A DNA stretch of 8,737 nucleotides. Source: an uncultured Eubacterium sp. (lineage in GTDB: Bacteria > Bacillota > Clostridia > Oscillospirales > Acutalibacteraceae). The first letter of the stretch is position 1, and each line of letters begins with the position of its first letter. The position numbers were made by a program, and so were the translations under genes. Shown here in pieces: positions 6,815-8,737 of this stretch. Below the pieces are notes generated by a model. The model was not told the origin of the DNA. It ran no database searches and saw nothing but the letters and a program-made list of their open reading frames with translations. The stretch covers positions 16,609 to 25,345 of the forward strand of contig CAJOER010000015.1 of NCBI GenBank assembly GCA_905233805.1, given 5' to 3'.

Positions 6815-7382
6815 ATGGATAATAATATTAATAATAACGCTCAGGCGCCCGTGCCTCAGTATCAGGCGCCGTACATACGAGCCGCTTTCAAAAAAGGATA
6901 ATTCATTTATATTTATATTCCTTGCGGCGCTGTATCTTTTCGTCGATTTTGCGCTGTTTCATTCAATGGCGCTCGGCTTTACGGTTTCGTATTTTATAAT
7001 CTTCATTATTTCAACTGTTTACCTTTATAAAAAAGAAAACAAGGTCGATTTGTTTTCGGTAATATGCGGAGTTATTTCGCTTGCGGGCGCGGTAACCTTT
7101 ACGCTTTATGCAAACTATTTTATGAACGCGATAATGTTCGTTTTAATCGGCGGACTTTTCACGCTCTACTGCCTCGGAATAAGCGGGAGCTATTCCCACA
7201 GCCGCGGCAATTTCAAAATGCTCTTTGATTTGTTTTTCGGCGCGTTTATTCATCCGTTTGAAAACTTCCCCGCGGTGTTCGGCGGAATAAGAGCGGGCGC
7301 CAAAAAGGGTAAAAAGGGTTACAGCGCAGCTATCGGCGCGCTGCTTGCAGTTCCCGTGCTCGTAGTAATTATTCCGCTTCTT
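6815..7382 (+). CDS. DUF4153-like polytopic membrane protein, frameshifted and cut by the join (3' partial)
   Basis: The real start is ATG 6815, with AGGAG (6803-6807) at seven bases; it reads MDNNINNNAQAPVPQYQAPY. That frame hits a stop at 6899-6901, but the frame beginning at ACA (6873-6875) continues smoothly: TYEPLSKKDNSFIFIFLAALYLFVDFALFHSMALGF and several more hydrophobic helices. One extra base around 6868-6875 (for example G6871) explains this. The N-terminus is a flexible Asn/Gln/Pro-rich cytoplasmic segment. The KKD-FIFIFLAALYLFVDF start and the later RAGAKKGKK-AVPVLVVIIPLL segment resemble DUF4153/DUF4173 membrane proteins, which are often near DUF2975 and YozG-like genes. After PLL near 7380 the protein leaves the family pattern and runs into unrelated DNA to an accidental stop at 7433, so the true C-terminal part is missing. 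The family assignment is moderate. Confidence 0.65.
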
Positions 7383-7390
7383 CCAATATC
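7366..7390. other. Probable chimeric junction between two genomes
   Basis: Left of about 7380 the DNA codes on the + strand for a Firmicutes-type membrane protein that is cut short. Right of it the DNA codes on the - strand for Bacteroidota-type aromatic enzymes and is more GC-rich. The - strand stop codon TAA (7369-7371) overlaps the end of the + strand gene with no intergenic space or terminator. The shared stretch around ATTCCGCTTCTT (7371-7382) fits both genes, as expected for a microhomology join. Confidence 0.8.
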
Positions 7391-8463
7391 TGATTCTGCA
7401 CCCGGACGGATTCTTCGTGGATGGCCGTCATGATGGCACTGATGACAGCCTCCGAAAGACCCAGCTCCTGACCGTGGGCTACAGTTTCCGCCAGCACCTG
7501 TTCCCAGCGGACCGCCTGCAGGATGGCCACGTTGTGCTCCTTCTTATATCGGCCTATGCTGCGGCTCACGTCCATACGGTCTTTCAGGATCTTCAGGAGG
7601 CTCTCGTCAATTACGTCGATACGGGCACGCAGGGTGTCGATCCTCTCCTTATAGGCCGTATCGTCCGAGGTGCTGTCGCGGATGATCAGGCTTTCAAGCA
7701 GGGTCTGGAGGTCGCGCGGGGTCAGCTGCTGCTTAGCATCTGACAGAGCGCACGAAGGGTCGCAGTGGCTTTCCACCATGAGACCGTCCAGGCCCAGGTC
7801 CATGGCCCGTTGCGACAGTTCTAACAAGTATTTGCGGTCCCCCGCCATGTGGGAGGGATCGGCAAAGAAGGTCATCTGCGGATAGCGGGTACGCATTTCA
7901 ATGGCAATCTTCCAACCGGGATCGTTGCGGTATGCGATGGGGGCCGATGTGGAAAAGCCCCGGTGAATTACGCCCAGTTTCCGGATACCCGCCCGGTTCA
8001 GGCGCTCCAGGGCGCCGATCCACAGGTCCAGGTCCGGGTTCACGGGGTTTTTCACCAGCACGGGGATATCGGTGCCTTCCAGGGCATCGGCAATCTCCTG
8101 CATCAGGAAAGGATTGGCCGATGTACGTGCGCCGATCCAAATCATGTCCACCCCGTATTTGATGCATTCCAGCACGTGTTTTTCCGTGGCTACTTCCGTG
8201 CACACCTTCATGCCGTAGGTCTGCTGCACCTTCTTGAGCCACTTGAGGCCGGGGGCGCCCACGCCCTCGAAGCAGCCCGGATGGGTACGCGGTTTCCAGA
8301 TGCCGGCACGGAAGACGTGAATGCCGAAAGCATTCAGTCCCCGGGCCGTTTCCATCACCTGTTCTTCGGTCTCCGCGCTGCAGGGACCGGCAATGCACAT
8401 GGGCCGCGGCAGGGTGAAAAAGCCCCACTCGGTTGCAGGAATTATATCAAGTTCATGACTCAT
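7369..8463 (-). CDS. Bifunctional DAHP synthase / chorismate mutase (Bacteroidota type)
   Basis: A 364-residue fusion acting in the cytoplasm. The N-terminal ~260 residues are a KDO8PS-like (type I-beta) DAHP synthase that condenses PEP with erythrose-4-phosphate. Motifs are IAGPCSAET (24-32), FRAGIWKPRT (51-60), KVCTEVAT (86-93), IWIGARTSANPF (108-119), LVKNPVNPDLDLWIGALERL (136-155), IHRGFS (166-171), FFADPSHMAGDR (199-210) and MVESHCDP..ALSDAKQQLTP (229-249). Residues ~272-364 are an AroQ-type chorismate mutase (LRARIDVIDESLLKILKDRM, then SRSIGRYKK and QAVRWEQVL). A C-terminal mutase is the arrangement usual in Bacteroidota; Bacillus AroA(G) has it at the N-terminus. The ATG overlaps the tyrA stop as ATGA, and no Shine-Dalgarno is visible. 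The last codons lie at the join, so the exact C-terminus could be altered. Confidence 0.93.
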   Translation of the reverse strand: MSHELDIIPATEWGFFTLPRPMCIAGPCSAETEEQVMETARGLNAFGIHVFRAGIWKPRTHPGCFEGVGAPGLKWLKKVQQTYGMKVCTEVATEKHVLECIKYGVDMIWIGARTSANPFLMQEIADALEGTDIPVLVKNPVNPDLDLWIGALERLNRAGIRKLGVIHRGFSTSAPIAYRNDPGWKIAIEMRTRYPQMTFFADPSHMAGDRKYLLELSQRAMDLGLDGLMVESHCDPSCALSDAKQQLTPRDLQTLLESLIIRDSTSDDTAYKERIDTLRARIDVIDESLLKILKDRMDVSRSIGRYKKEHNVAILQAVRWEQVLAETVAHGQELGLSEAVISAIMTAIHEESVRVQNQILEEAE

Positions 8464-8737
8464 CGAAGAATCTTTTTAATCTTGTTGGCTTCTGCAATCA
8501 GTTCGCGGATGCGGGTTTCATCGTAGGTGGCGATGGCATCGCGGAACTGCTGCATTTTATCAATATAAGTGTCCATCACATGGAGGACATTGTCGTGGTT
8601 CTGACTCAGGATGGGGACCCACATGTCGGCGTTGGATTTGGCCAGGCGCACGGTGCTGGAAAAACCGCCCGAGGCCAGGTCGAAGATGTGTTTCTCGTCC
8701 TTCTCTTTGTCCAGGACGGTAAGGGCCAGGGCGAAGG
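8460..8737 (-). CDS. tyrA: Prephenate dehydrogenase, C-terminal part (5' partial)
   Basis: The frame is open from the right edge of the window (first full codon TTC at 8735-8733) to TGA at 8462-8460, giving the last 91 residues. The sequence begins FALALTVLDKEKDEKHIFDLASGGFSSTVRLAKSNADMWVPILSQN. The F-LASGGF--T-R-A-SN-DMW-PI block is the conserved substrate and dimerisation region of TyrA. The enzyme oxidatively decarboxylates prephenate to 4-hydroxyphenylpyruvate, the committed tyrosine step, using prephenate made by the chorismate mutase encoded next. The internal GTG at 8651 is a valine codon, not a start. Its stop overlaps the next start by four bases, so the two are probably translationally coupled. 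Confidence 0.9.
   Translation of the reverse strand, partial: FALALTVLDKEKDEKHIFDLASGGFSSTVRLAKSNADMWVPILSQNHDNVLHVMDTYIDKMQQFRDAIATYDETRIRELIAEANKIKKILR

Noticed and set aside
7382..7433. C-terminal end of the + strand membrane protein (PISDSAPGRILRGWPS)
   Set aside because: This stretch is antisense to the chorismate mutase coding sequence and departs from the membrane protein pattern, so it is an artefact of the join and not a real terminus.
7849..8526. 225-codon + strand open frame opposite the DAHP synthase gene
   Set aside because: It is the shadow of a well-supported enzyme on the - strand with all family motifs. The + strand translation is His/Gly/Arg-rich with no recognisable domain.

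Overview
The window looks like a piece of a gut or rumen metagenome assembly that joins two unrelated genomes. About 85% of it (roughly 1-7380) reads as a Clostridia-type Firmicute, probably Oscillospiraceae/Ruminococcus-like. Its genes have strong Shine-Dalgarno sequences, lie on the + strand, and use sigma-A-like promoters and intrinsic terminators. The last ~1.36 kb (about 7380-8737) is richer in GC, runs on the - strand, lacks obvious Shine-Dalgarno sequences, and carries a Bacteroidota-type aromatic amino acid pair. The change falls inside a + strand membrane gene and right at the stop codon of the - strand gene, so I read it as a chimeric join.

Left part, in order. First comes the 3' end of a polysaccharide flippase (MOP superfamily), closed by a hairpin terminator. 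A clear promoter then drives glycogen phosphorylase (glgP) and a GH13 alpha-amylase-family enzyme. Together these would degrade glycogen or maltodextrin: phosphorolysis of outer chains by GlgP, and internal or oligosaccharide cleavage by the GH13 enzyme. Next is a compact ~457 bp cassette, a DUF559 (Vsr-like, PD-(D/E)XK fold) nuclease gene bracketed by two near-identical inverted palindromic arms. One arm supplies its ribosome binding site and the other its terminator. After it, a perfect TTGACA promoter opens a tight operon: an unrecognised membrane-anchored protein, a DUF2975 (YoaS-like) membrane protein, a YozG-like Cro/CI regulator, and a DUF4153-like membrane protein cut by the join.

Three genes in the left part (glgP, the GH13 gene and the DUF4153-like gene) each need a one-base correction to read as full-length proteins. 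In each case the other frame continues the family sequence without loss, so indel sequencing errors are the simplest explanation; the GH13 site alone has a weakly slippery sequence.

Right part (- strand): the 3' end of prephenate dehydrogenase (tyrA) overlaps by ATGA the start of a bifunctional DAHP synthase/chorismate mutase. These catalyse the first step of the shikimate pathway and the steps from chorismate toward tyrosine.

No rRNA, tRNA, CRISPR array or complete insertion sequence is visible, and no gene-free stretch exceeds 300 bases. The most interesting non-standard item is the DUF559 inverted-repeat cassette.
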